The notes beneath the pieces were generated by a model, which searched no databases, was not told the origin of the DNA, and saw only the letters and a program-made list of their open reading frames with translations. Below are positions 1 to 7,040 of a DNA stretch of 64,000 nucleotides, one piece after another (the stretch's first letter is position 1; each line of letters opens with the position of its first letter). Source of the stretch: an uncultured Coriobacteriia bacterium. Its GTDB lineage: Bacteria > Actinomycetota > Coriobacteriia > Coriobacteriales > QAMH01. Made by a program: the position numbers and the translations under genes. Where the stretch lies: contig CAOKAE010000003.1 of the NCBI GenBank assembly GCA_948466335.1, positions 1-64,000 of the forward strand, given 5' to 3'.

Positions 1-3
1 CCA

Positions 4-35
4 TATGCCGCGGTGCCTGACCCCCTGACACATCG
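4..35. repeat. Family B hairpin, copy 1
   Basis: The core GGTGCCTGACCCCCTGACAC is shared with copies at 13193-13225 and 48547-48579 (the last in inverse orientation). The ends of the intact copies (GATGTG and CACATC) are complementary; here the left arm is degraded. It lies about 65 nt upstream of the PAP2 start codon. Confidence 0.75.
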
Positions 36-100
36 GCGCCTTTTTACGCTTGCGCTCCTATGGCACAATGCCAGCAATCGTCATTCCCGAAAGGAGGCCC

Positions 101-628
101 ATGGACTTCGCCATTCTCTACGGCATCCAGGACGCGATCGCCTGTCCGCCCCTCGACGCCATCATGGCCTTCATCACCGCCTGCGGCGACCACGGTCTCA
201 TCTGGATCATAGCGGGCATCCTGTTGCTCTTTTCCCCGAAGACCCGGCGTTGGGGCATCACGCTCCTCGTCACCCTGGGTCTCACCTGGGTCATCTGCGA
301 GTTCGGCATCAAGGAGCTCGTGGCGCGTCCCCGCCCCTTCGTCGTCGATCCCACCCACGAGCTCGTCATCGAGGCGCCAAGCGGGTACTCCCTGCCCTCG
401 GGCCACACGCTCGCCTCCTTCCTCTCCGCCACCGTGCTGGCGTTCTCGCCGGTGGCACGTGGCTGGAAGGTCACCGCCTGGGTCATGGCCGTCCTCATCG
501 CGTTCTCGCGCCTCTACCTCTTCGTGCACTTTCCCACCGACGTGCTCGCCGGCGCCCTCATCGGCACCCTCGCCGGCCTGCTCGGCGTCTGGATAGGACA
601 GATTGGTCAGACAAAATTGTCTCATTAG
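101..628 (+). CDS. PAP2-family membrane phosphatase
   Basis: A 175-aa integral membrane phosphatase of the PAP2 superfamily, which removes phosphate from lipid phosphates such as undecaprenyl or phosphatidate species at the membrane. The three signature motifs are in order: KELVARPRP (KX6RP), PSGHTLASF and SRLYLFVHFPTD (SRX5HX3D), set among several hydrophobic helices. The start at 101 is chosen because AAGGAGG lies at 91-97; an upstream in-frame ATG at 50 lacks such a site. The last residues (GQIGQTKLSH) are encoded by a family A hairpin at 594-625, and the stop codon follows it directly, so the repeat has replaced the natural C-terminus. The exact lipid substrate cannot be told from the sequence. 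Confidence 0.9.
   Translation: MDFAILYGIQDAIACPPLDAIMAFITACGDHGLIWIIAGILLLFSPKTRRWGITLLVTLGLTWVICEFGIKELVARPRPFVVDPTHELVIEAPSGYSLPSGHTLASFLSATVLAFSPVARGWKVTAWVMAVLIAFSRLYLFVHFPTDVLAGALIGTLAGLLGVWIGQIGQTKLSH
594..625. repeat. Family A1 hairpin inside the 3' end of the PAP2 gene
   Basis: A GACAGATTGGTCAGAC left half is followed by TTGTCTCAT on the right. It codes for the last 10 or so residues of the PAP2 protein, with TAG just beyond. The following AACAGGTACC is a tail motif also seen after the copy at 5450. Confidence 0.8.
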
Positions 629-762
629 CAACAGGTACCGTTATGTAATATGGTTTCCCGCCAGCCATCCCCCGCCTCTTCGTACCCAAGTGCGAAATCG
701 CCATTTACCCCGAGCACCCTTGAAGCGTAGAATAGGTTGAACTGATGTTTGAAGGAGATGAG

Positions 763-1575
763 ATGGCCACAGAGCAGCGGAAAGGCGGAAAGTACGTCCC
801 GGTCAAGCCCGAAATGACGGCTGCCGAGCGCTACGCCTACAAATCGCTGCCCGAATCCCTTCGTCGTCGCAAGGAGAGCGTGGACGACACCGTCGTGCGC
901 ATCCTCGAGTTCCTCGACCTCCTCAAGGAGTTCGGCGAGGAGCTTTCCGTCCTGGGTGCCAAGCCCTATTCACCAGACGGCTCGGGCACCTACGACCCGG
1001 AGCACGTGACCGAACGCGAGGAGCTGCTCGGCCGCCAGTTCGCGGGCGAGCTCACGGCACTGCAGGTCTTCGACCAGGTCAAGCACGAGAACATCCGCCG
1101 CGAGATCGGGGGGCTCGGCAAGGACTTCGTGAAGAAGGTCACCGCCCTGCAGCAGCTCATGGAGTCCTTCTGGGCGCGCTTCTGCAGCACCATGTCGCCC
1201 TTCACGCGCTCCAAGGCCGCAGAGCTCGACAAGTTCGAGGCCGAGCTGCGCCAGCGCCTCACCGACATCAACTACCTCACGCGCCAGCATTCCGAGCTCA
1301 TGGCCGCCGCCCAGGACGCCAAGGCCGGCGACCAGGAGGAGACCAACGACGAAATCATCGCCGAATACCAAGACGACGTCATGGCCTACGTCAAGGAATA
1401 CGACGAGCTGCGCGAGGAATACGGCACGCTCGGGCGCCTGGCCTTCCGCCGCCGCCGCGAGATACTCGACAAGCTCGCGACGCGCGCCGACGCGATCAAG
1501 GCGATCAACAAGCGCTACGAGCGCTACGACTTCATCGACTTCATCGCCTTCGAGCTGCCCGAAGACGAAGAGTAA
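763..1575 (+). CDS. Hypothetical coiled-coil protein, 270 aa
   Basis: I do not recognise the family. The protein is highly charged, rich in Glu, Lys, Arg and Ala, has no hydrophobic segment or signal peptide, and has long stretches with coiled-coil character (about residues 30-70 and 125-250), so it is probably a soluble cytoplasmic structural or scaffold protein. The start at 763 follows GAAGGAGATGAG; an in-frame ATG at 745 overlaps that site and is less likely. It ends 6 nt before the YgiQ gene, so the two are probably co-transcribed. Codon use and GC match the neighbours. Confidence 0.8.
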   Translation: MATEQRKGGKYVPVKPEMTAAERYAYKSLPESLRRRKESVDDTVVRILEFLDLLKEFGEELSVLGAKPYSPDGSGTYDPEHVTEREELLGRQFAGELTALQVFDQVKHENIRREIGGLGKDFVKKVTALQQLMESFWARFCSTMSPFTRSKAAELDKFEAELRQRLTDINYLTRQHSELMAAAQDAKAGDQEETNDEIIAEYQDDVMAYVKEYDELREEYGTLGRLAFRRRREILDKLATRADAIKAINKRYERYDFIDFIAFELPEDEE

Positions 1576-1581
1576 GCCATC

Positions 1582-3378
1582 GTGACAGCCACCTTCCTGC
1601 CCATGACCCGCGCCGACATGCTCGAGCGCGGCATTGACGAGCTCGACTTCGTCTACGTGAGCGGCGACGCCTACGTCGACCACCCCTCCTTCGGCACCGC
1701 CATCATCACGCGCCTGCTCGAGAGCCATGGCTACTCCGTCGGCATCATCGCCCAGCCCGATTGGCGCGACCCGGCATCGGTCACCGTCCTCGGCGAGCCG
1801 CGCCTCGGCTTCCTCGTCTCGGCCGGCAACATGGACTCCATGGTCAACCACTACACGGTCGCCAAGAAGCGCCGTCGTTCGGATGCGTACTCCCCCGGCG
1901 GGATCGCGGGCCTGCGTCCCGATCACGCCTGCGTCGTCTACGGCAACCTCATCCGCCGCACGTACAAGAAGACGCCCATCATCCTGGGCGGCATCGAGGC
2001 GAGCCTGCGCCGGCTGGCCCATTACGACTACTGGTCGGACTCCCTCAAGCGCTCCATCCTGCTCGATTCGGGCGCCGACCTCATCTCCTACGGCATGGGC
2101 GAGCGCTCCATCATCGAGATTGCGGATGCCCTGGCCAGCGGCCTATCGGTGCACGATCTGAGCTTCATCGACGGCACCGTGTACAAGGCGCGCTCCATCG
2201 CGCACCTGCCCGACGACGCCATCGTCTTGCCGAGCTTCGAGTCCATGCAAGCTAACTCGCGTGAATACGCAATGAGTTTCGCAAAGCAATGCGAGAACCT
2301 CGATCCCTTCTCCGCGCACATACTCGTCGAGGAATACCCCCACGACGTCTTCGTCGTGGAAAACCCGCCGGCCAAGCCCCTGTCCATGGCCGAGATGGAC
2401 GCCGTCTACGCGCTGCCCTACGCCCGTGGCGCGCATCCGTCTTACGCGAATGCCGGCGGCGTGCCCGCCTTTGCCGAGGTGAGGTTCTCGCTCACGAGCA
2501 ACCGCGGCTGCATGGGCGACTGCTCGTTTTGCGCGCTCAACTTCCACCAGGGCCGCATCATCCAGGCGCGCAGCCATGATTCCATCCTCGCCGAGGCCCG
2601 GCTCATGACCGAAGACCCCGCCTTCAAGGGCTACATCCACGACGTGGGCGGCCCCACGGCCAACTTCCGCGTGCCCGCCTGCGCCAAGCAGCTCAAGAGC
2701 GGCGCCTGCGTGGGCAAGCGCTGTCTGTCGCCCGCGCCCTGCAAGAGCCTGCGGGTCACCCACGAGGATTACCTCGCCCTGCTACGCAAGCTGCGGGGTC
2801 TGCCCGGCGTCAAGAAGGTCTTTATACGCAGCGGGTTGCGTTTTGACTACATGATGCTCGACGACGACCCGAGCTTCATGCACGAGCTCGTCAGGCACCA
2901 CGTGAGCGGGCAGCTCAGGGTCGCGCCCGAGCATGCGTCAGATGCGGTGCTCGAGGTCATGGGCAAGCCGCCCATCGACGTCTTCAAGCGCTTCGACGCC
3001 GAGTTCAAGCGGCTCACCAAGAAGTTCGGCCTCAAACAGTACCTCGTTGCCTATCTCATGTCCTCGCATCCCGGCGCGACACTCGAAGATGCCGTCGAGC
3101 TCGCCGAATTCGTGCGTGACATGGGCTATAACCCCGAGCAGGTCCAGGACTTCTACCCCACCCCCTCGACGGTCTCGACCTGCATGTACTTCACGGGACT
3201 CGACCCGCGCACCATGGAACCCGTCTACGTCGCCAAATCCCCGCACGAAAAGGCGATGCAGCGTGCGCTCATCCAGTACCGCAACCCCAAGAACCGCAAG
3301 CTCGTGCGCGAGGCGCTCGTCAAGGCCGGTCGCACCGACCTCATCGGCCCCGGCCCCAAGTGCCTCATCCGGAAGTGA
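1582..3378 (+). CDS. ygiQ: YgiQ-family radical SAM protein
   Basis: A 598-aa radical S-adenosylmethionine enzyme of the YgiQ family, whose reaction is unknown. The [4Fe-4S]-binding motif CMGDCSFC (C-x3-C-x2-C) is at residues 310-317. The N-terminal region LDFVYVSGDAYVDHPSFG and the C-terminal DUF3362-like region (VYVAKSPHEKAMQRALIQYR) are typical of the family. The start is taken as GTG at 1582; an in-frame ATG at 1603 is an alternative. It follows the coiled-coil gene by 6 nt and the length is near the family norm. Confidence 0.93.
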   Translation: MTATFLPMTRADMLERGIDELDFVYVSGDAYVDHPSFGTAIITRLLESHGYSVGIIAQPDWRDPASVTVLGEPRLGFLVSAGNMDSMVNHYTVAKKRRRSDAYSPGGIAGLRPDHACVVYGNLIRRTYKKTPIILGGIEASLRRLAHYDYWSDSLKRSILLDSGADLISYGMGERSIIEIADALASGLSVHDLSFIDGTVYKARSIAHLPDDAIVLPSFESMQANSREYAMSFAKQCENLDPFSAHILVEEYPHDVFVVENPPAKPLSMAEMDAVYALPYARGAHPSYANAGGVPAFAEVRFSLTSNRGCMGDCSFCALNFHQGRIIQARSHDSILAEARLMTEDPAFKGYIHDVGGPTANFRVPACAKQLKSGACVGKRCLSPAPCKSLRVTHEDYLALLRKLRGLPGVKKVFIRSGLRFDYMMLDDDPSFMHELVRHHVSGQLRVAPEHASDAVLEVMGKPPIDVFKRFDAEFKRLTKKFGLKQYLVAYLMSSHPGATLEDAVELAEFVRDMGYNPEQVQDFYPTPSTVSTCMYFTGLDPRTMEPVYVAKSPHEKAMQRALIQYRNPKNRKLVREALVKAGRTDLIGPGPKCLIRK

Positions 3379-3390
3379 CCCAGCCGCGTC

Positions 3391-4113
3391 CTAGTCGTGG
3401 GTGCCGTGGTCCTGGTAGTTGGCCAGGTACTCCGCGAAGGCGGAGCTCGTGTCCGAGTTGCCCGTGCGCCAGGCCTTGTGGTCGATGATGCGGCTCTCGA
3501 AGCCGTAGTAGGCGTTGATGTAGGCGATGAGCCCGTCCACGGCCTCGAGCTGCGCTGCCGGGTAGTCCTGACCGGCCGCATAGGCCATCTCGATGCCAAT
3601 GGAGTGCGAGTTCATCCCGTAGTCGGCCATGGCGTCGCCGATGGGCACCGTCCCCACCCTGTCATCGCGTGACTCGTCCGTCACGCCGTAGAGCGCGTTG
3701 TGGCCCGTATCGCCAAAACCCGCGTGGTGCGCGATGCGGTCGAGCGGCACGCACTGCACGATGCTGCCGTCGCGATTGACGATGAAGTGCGCGGCCACGC
3801 CCGTGTTCGCCTGGTCCCAGTACTCGACGATGGACGCGGCGTCGGCCTCGCTTTCGGTGTCGTGCAAGACGATATAGCGCTGGTGTTGCGCGCCCTTCTC
3901 GCCATGGTCGAACTCGTCGCGAAGGTCCTGCACGATCTGCAGACGGTCGAGCTGTGCCTCGGCGATTCCCGCGGCCCGTGACGCCTTTCCGGGCGCACCT
4001 GCGGCTTCCCGGCCAGCTCCGTCGCCGCCGGCCATGGTGCAGCCCGCAAGCGCGCAGGCGCCCACGAGGGCGAGGGTGATGGCGTATGTCACGGGTGTTC
4101 TCATGAGCGCCAT
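3391..4113 (-). CDS. Lipoprotein N-acetylmuramoyl-L-alanine amidase (Amidase_2)
   Basis: A 240-aa exported peptidoglycan amidase that cleaves the MurNAc-L-Ala bond. The N-terminus has a hydrophobic signal ending in a lipobox (LAGC at about residues 22-25), so it is likely anchored outside the membrane. The Amidase_2/PGRP fold is indicated by YIVLHDTES (first zinc His), GSIVQCVPLDRIAHHAG, HSIGIEMA and IIDHKAWRTGNSDTS (second zinc His and a probable Asp ligand). A second Met three codons downstream is an alternative start; neither has a strong ribosome-binding site. It is convergent with ygiQ and divergent from dapL. Confidence 0.88.
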   Translation of the reverse strand: MALMRTPVTYAITLALVGACALAGCTMAGGDGAGREAAGAPGKASRAAGIAEAQLDRLQIVQDLRDEFDHGEKGAQHQRYIVLHDTESEADAASIVEYWDQANTGVAAHFIVNRDGSIVQCVPLDRIAHHAGFGDTGHNALYGVTDESRDDRVGTVPIGDAMADYGMNSHSIGIEMAYAAGQDYPAAQLEAVDGLIAYINAYYGFESRIIDHKAWRTGNSDTSSAFAEYLANYQDHGTHD

Positions 4114-4224
4114 TCTGCCACAACTACGACGATGGCGCCGCCTCCTCAGAGAAAGGGGACAGACCGCCGTCCTTCGTTGTACACTTACAAGTTACGTTTC
4201 AGCACCCTCACGAAAGGACGCCTC

Positions 4225-5454
4225 GTGGCCACAGTCAACGAGAATTACCAGAAACTTCCCGGTAGCTACCTGTTTGCCGAAATCGCCCGCCGCACGAACG
4301 ATTTCGCCGCAGCCCACCCGGACGTCGACCTCATCCGCATGGGCATCGGCGACGTGACGCGTCCGCTCGTACCCGCCGTCATCGAGGCCATGCACGAGGC
4401 CGTCGACGACCTCGCATGCGCCGAGCGCTTCCACGGCTACGGCCCCGAGCAGGGCTACGACTTCCTCCGCGAGGCCATCGTGGCCGGTGACTTCACCTCC
4501 CGTGGCGTCGATATCGCCGTCGACGAGATCTTCATCTCCGACGGCGCCAAGAGCGATTGCGGTAACATCGGCGACATCTTCGCCATCGACAACCGCGTGG
4601 CCGTGTGCGATCCGGTCTACCCCGTCTACGTCGACACCAACGCCATGGCCGGCCGCGCCGGCTTCTACGACGAGGCCGCACAGGGCTGGACCGACATCAT
4701 CTACATGCCCACCACCGCCGCCAACGACTTCTGCCCGGCCCTGCCCGAGCAGACAGCCGACCTCATCTACCTGTGCTCGCCCAACAACCCCACGGGCACG
4801 GTACTCACCCACGACCAGCTCAAGACCTGGGTCGACTACGCCAACGAGCACGGCTCGGTCATCCTCTTCGACGCCGCCTACGAGCGCTTCATCGTCGAAG
4901 ACGACGTCCCCCACTCCATCTTCGAGGTCGAGGGCGCCAAGACCTGCGCCATCGAGTTCCGCTCCTTCTCCAAGACCGCCGGCTTCACGGGTGCGCGCTG
5001 CGGTTACACCGTGGTGCCCAAGGCGCTCGAGCGCGACGGCCAGAGCCTCAACGCGATGTGGAACCGTCGCCAGACCACGAAGTTCAACGGCGCGAGCTAC
5101 GTGATCCAGCGCGGCGCGGCGGCCATCTACACGCCCGAGGGCAAGGAGCAGATCGAGCAGACCATCGCCTACTACCAGGAGAACGCCCGCGTCATCAAGG
5201 AGGCGCTCGAGGCCAGCGGCTACACGGTCTACGGTGCCGTGAACAGCCCCTACGTGTGGTGCGAGACCCCCGGTGACATCGGCTCCTGGGAGTTCTTCGA
5301 CATCCTGCTCGAGCGCTGTGGCGTCATCACCACGCCGGGTGCGGGCTTTGGCCCGGCCGGCGAGGGCTACATCCGCTTCACCGCCTTCGGCGACGCCGAG
5401 GCCACCAAGGAGGCCATGCACCGCATCGAAGACCTCGCGTTCGATATGCAATGA
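4225..5454 (+). CDS. dapL: LL-diaminopimelate aminotransferase
   Basis: A 409-aa PLP enzyme that converts tetrahydrodipicolinate directly to LL-diaminopimelate for lysine and peptidoglycan, bypassing the succinylase/acetylase routes. The opening NYQKLPGSYLFAEIARR and GIGDVTRPL are DapL hallmarks; the PLP lysine is in SFSKTAGFTGARCGY (Lys about 250), and CSPNNPTGT is the class I/II motif. The start is GTG at 4225, with AAGGA at 4214-4218; an in-frame ATG at 4132 would add about 30 residues absent from the family. The TGA stop lies inside a family A hairpin. Confidence 0.95.
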   Translation: MATVNENYQKLPGSYLFAEIARRTNDFAAAHPDVDLIRMGIGDVTRPLVPAVIEAMHEAVDDLACAERFHGYGPEQGYDFLREAIVAGDFTSRGVDIAVDEIFISDGAKSDCGNIGDIFAIDNRVAVCDPVYPVYVDTNAMAGRAGFYDEAAQGWTDIIYMPTTAANDFCPALPEQTADLIYLCSPNNPTGTVLTHDQLKTWVDYANEHGSVILFDAAYERFIVEDDVPHSIFEVEGAKTCAIEFRSFSKTAGFTGARCGYTVVPKALERDGQSLNAMWNRRQTTKFNGASYVIQRGAAAIYTPEGKEQIEQTIAYYQENARVIKEALEASGYTVYGAVNSPYVWCETPGDIGSWEFFDILLERCGVITTPGAGFGPAGEGYIRFTAFGDAEATKEAMHRIEDLAFDMQ

Positions 5455-5484
5455 GACAATCTGGTCAGACACGTTTGTCTCATT
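5450..5484. repeat. Family A1 hairpin overlapping the dapL stop codon
   Basis: ATGAGACA at the left pairs with TGTCTCAT at the right around a core containing GGTCAGAC. The dapL TGA stop is the second to fourth base of ATGAGACA. A tail AACAGGTACC follows. Confidence 0.9.
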
Positions 5485-5504
5485 ATAAACAGGTACCAGT
5501 CGAT

Positions 5505-5539
5505 AATGAGACAATTTGGTCAGACACATTTGTCTCATT
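5505..5539. repeat. Family A1 hairpin upstream of pyrE
   Basis: Second tandem copy with the same arms and core as 5450-5484. It ends 18 nt before the pyrE start, just ahead of its ribosome-binding site. Confidence 0.9.
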
Positions 5540-5557
5540 TTGACGAAGGAGAAATTC

Positions 5558-6235
5558 ATGGAAGGCTACAAGCAGGAGTTCATCGACTTCATGGTCGCAT
5601 CCGACGTGCTCAAGTTCGGAGAGTTCACGCTCAAGAGCGGCCGCAAGTCTCCGTTCTTCATGAACGCCGGCGCCTACGTTACCGGCAACCAATTGCATAA
5701 GCTCGGACTCTACTACGCCCAGGCCATCCACGACGCATTCGGCCTGGACTTCGACGTCGTCTTCGGCCCCGCCTACAAGGGCATCCCGCTGTCGGTCGTG
5801 ACCTGCATCGGCCTGCAGGAGCTCTACGGCAAGGAGGCCCGTTACTGCTCCAACCGCAAGGAGGCCAAGGACCACGGCGACGCGGGCATCCTGCTCGGCG
5901 CCGAGCTTCACGACGGCGACCGCGTGGTCATGGTCGAGGACGTCACCACCTCGGGCAAGTCCATCGACGAAACCTACCCGCTGCTCAAGTCCATCGCCGA
6001 CGTCGAGGTCGTGGGCCTCATGGTCTCGCTCAACCGCCAGGAGGTGGGTCCGAGCGGTACGATCTGCGCCATCGACGAGGTGAGCGAGAAGTACGGCTTC
6101 CCCACCGCCGCCATCGTGACGATGGACGAGGTCATCGGCTACCTGCACAATCAGGAGCGCGGCGGTCGCGTCGTCATCGACGATACCCTCAAGGCGGCGC
6201 TCGACACCTATTACGAGCAATACGGCGCGAAATAA
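5558..6235 (+). CDS. pyrE: Orotate phosphoribosyltransferase
   Basis: A 225-aa enzyme joining orotate to PRPP to form orotidine 5'-phosphate in pyrimidine synthesis. The PRPP loop is VVMVEDVTTSGKS; FTLKSGRKSPFFMNAGAY at the N-terminus and FGPAYKGIPLS are the substrate-site motifs. The start has GAAGGAGAAATTC in front. A family A hairpin sits directly upstream of the ribosome-binding site, so expression could depend on that structure. Other pyr genes are not adjacent, but carB begins at the far end of the window. Confidence 0.95.
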   Translation: MEGYKQEFIDFMVASDVLKFGEFTLKSGRKSPFFMNAGAYVTGNQLHKLGLYYAQAIHDAFGLDFDVVFGPAYKGIPLSVVTCIGLQELYGKEARYCSNRKEAKDHGDAGILLGAELHDGDRVVMVEDVTTSGKSIDETYPLLKSIADVEVVGLMVSLNRQEVGPSGTICAIDEVSEKYGFPTAAIVTMDEVIGYLHNQERGGRVVIDDTLKAALDTYYEQYGAK

Positions 6236-6245
6236 GCCAGCGGGC

Positions 6246-6291
6246 AGAATGCGACAATGTGACACCCGCGGTCTGACCACTTCTGTCACAT
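6246..6291. repeat. Variant family A hairpin (A3)
   Basis: AATGTGACA and TGTCACATT form the arms, enclosing GGTCTGACC. A CAGGTACC tail follows, as with A1 copies. It lies about 37 nt before the next start codon. Confidence 0.75.
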
Positions 6292-6328
6292 TTGCTGCAG
6301 GTACCCACCAATACCTAAGGAGACGCCG

Positions 6329-6979
6329 CTGAGCGCAGCCAACGACATACTGAACGGGTTGCGCATCGTGCGTTTCGGTCCCGAAGACCTCCCCTGCGCC
6401 GTCGACGCGCGTCGGGCCCGCGTGTACCTGGGGCAACACGGGCACCCCCTCGACGGCGAGCTCGAGGCCCGCTTCGAGGCCGCCGTACGCGATTGCGAGT
6501 CCACGGCACGGCCCCGCGGCATGGGCAGGAGCTTCGCCCTTGACCGCAGCCATGCAGACGGCATCGCCCTCGTCCACAGTCCCCTCATCCTGACGGGCCG
6601 CAACATCGCCCGCCACCTCGAAGGCTGCACGCTCACCTGCCTGATCGCGGTCACGCTCGGCATGGAGAGCGAGCGCACCATCGCGCGCCTGCAGGCGACG
6701 AACCCGCTCGACGCGCTGCTCTTCGACGCCTGCGCGTCTTCCATAGCCGAGGAGGCCGCCCAGGCCGCGTCGCGACGCATCGCCGGACTGGCCGATCAGG
6801 CCGGCCTCGTGCCGACCAAGCGTTTCAGTCCCGGCTTCGGCGATTTGCCCCTCGACCTGCAAGGTACCTTCCTGCAGACGATCGACGCCGGCAAGCAGCT
6901 CGGCATTCATGCCGGCCCCTCCCATCTCATGACGCCCGCGAAGAGCGTCACGGCCATCGTCGGCCTCAAGCCCCGCTAG
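6329..6979 (+). CDS. Stand-alone methionine synthase activation domain
   Basis: A 216-aa protein matching the vitamin B12-dependent methionine synthase activation (AdoMet-binding) domain, which reductively remethylates inactive cob(II)alamin on MetH. RFSPGFGDLPLDLQ and the C-terminal MTPAKSVTAIVGL are the family signatures. The start is probably CTG at 6329, six bases after AAGGAG (6318-6323), giving N-terminus SAANDILNGLRIVRFG; the next candidate, TTG at 6359, has no such site and would cut into the domain. It is immediately upstream of metH, whose product lacks this domain, so the two form a split MetH. Confidence 0.85.
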   Translation: MSAANDILNGLRIVRFGPEDLPCAVDARRARVYLGQHGHPLDGELEARFEAAVRDCESTARPRGMGRSFALDRSHADGIALVHSPLILTGRNIARHLEGCTLTCLIAVTLGMESERTIARLQATNPLDALLFDACASSIAEEAAQAASRRIAGLADQAGLVPTKRFSPGFGDLPLDLQGTFLQTIDAGKQLGIHAGPSHLMTPAKSVTAIVGLKPR

Positions 6980-6984
6980 GTTAG

Positions 6985-7017
6985 AATGAGACAAATACAC
7001 TGTGTATTTGTCTCATA
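6985..7017. repeat. Family A2 hairpin upstream of metH
   Basis: A near-perfect inverted repeat, AATGAGACAAATACA against TGTATTTGTCTCAT. It ends about 23 nt before the metH start codon. Confidence 0.92.
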
Positions 7018-7040
7018 TATTTGTCCTGTGGGGAGCAACC

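Noticed and set aside
5450-7030. Short peptides of the type MRQ...VSF starting at ATGAGACA repeats
   Set aside because: They are translations of the hairpin itself, recurring in any frame at each copy, without ribosome-binding sites.
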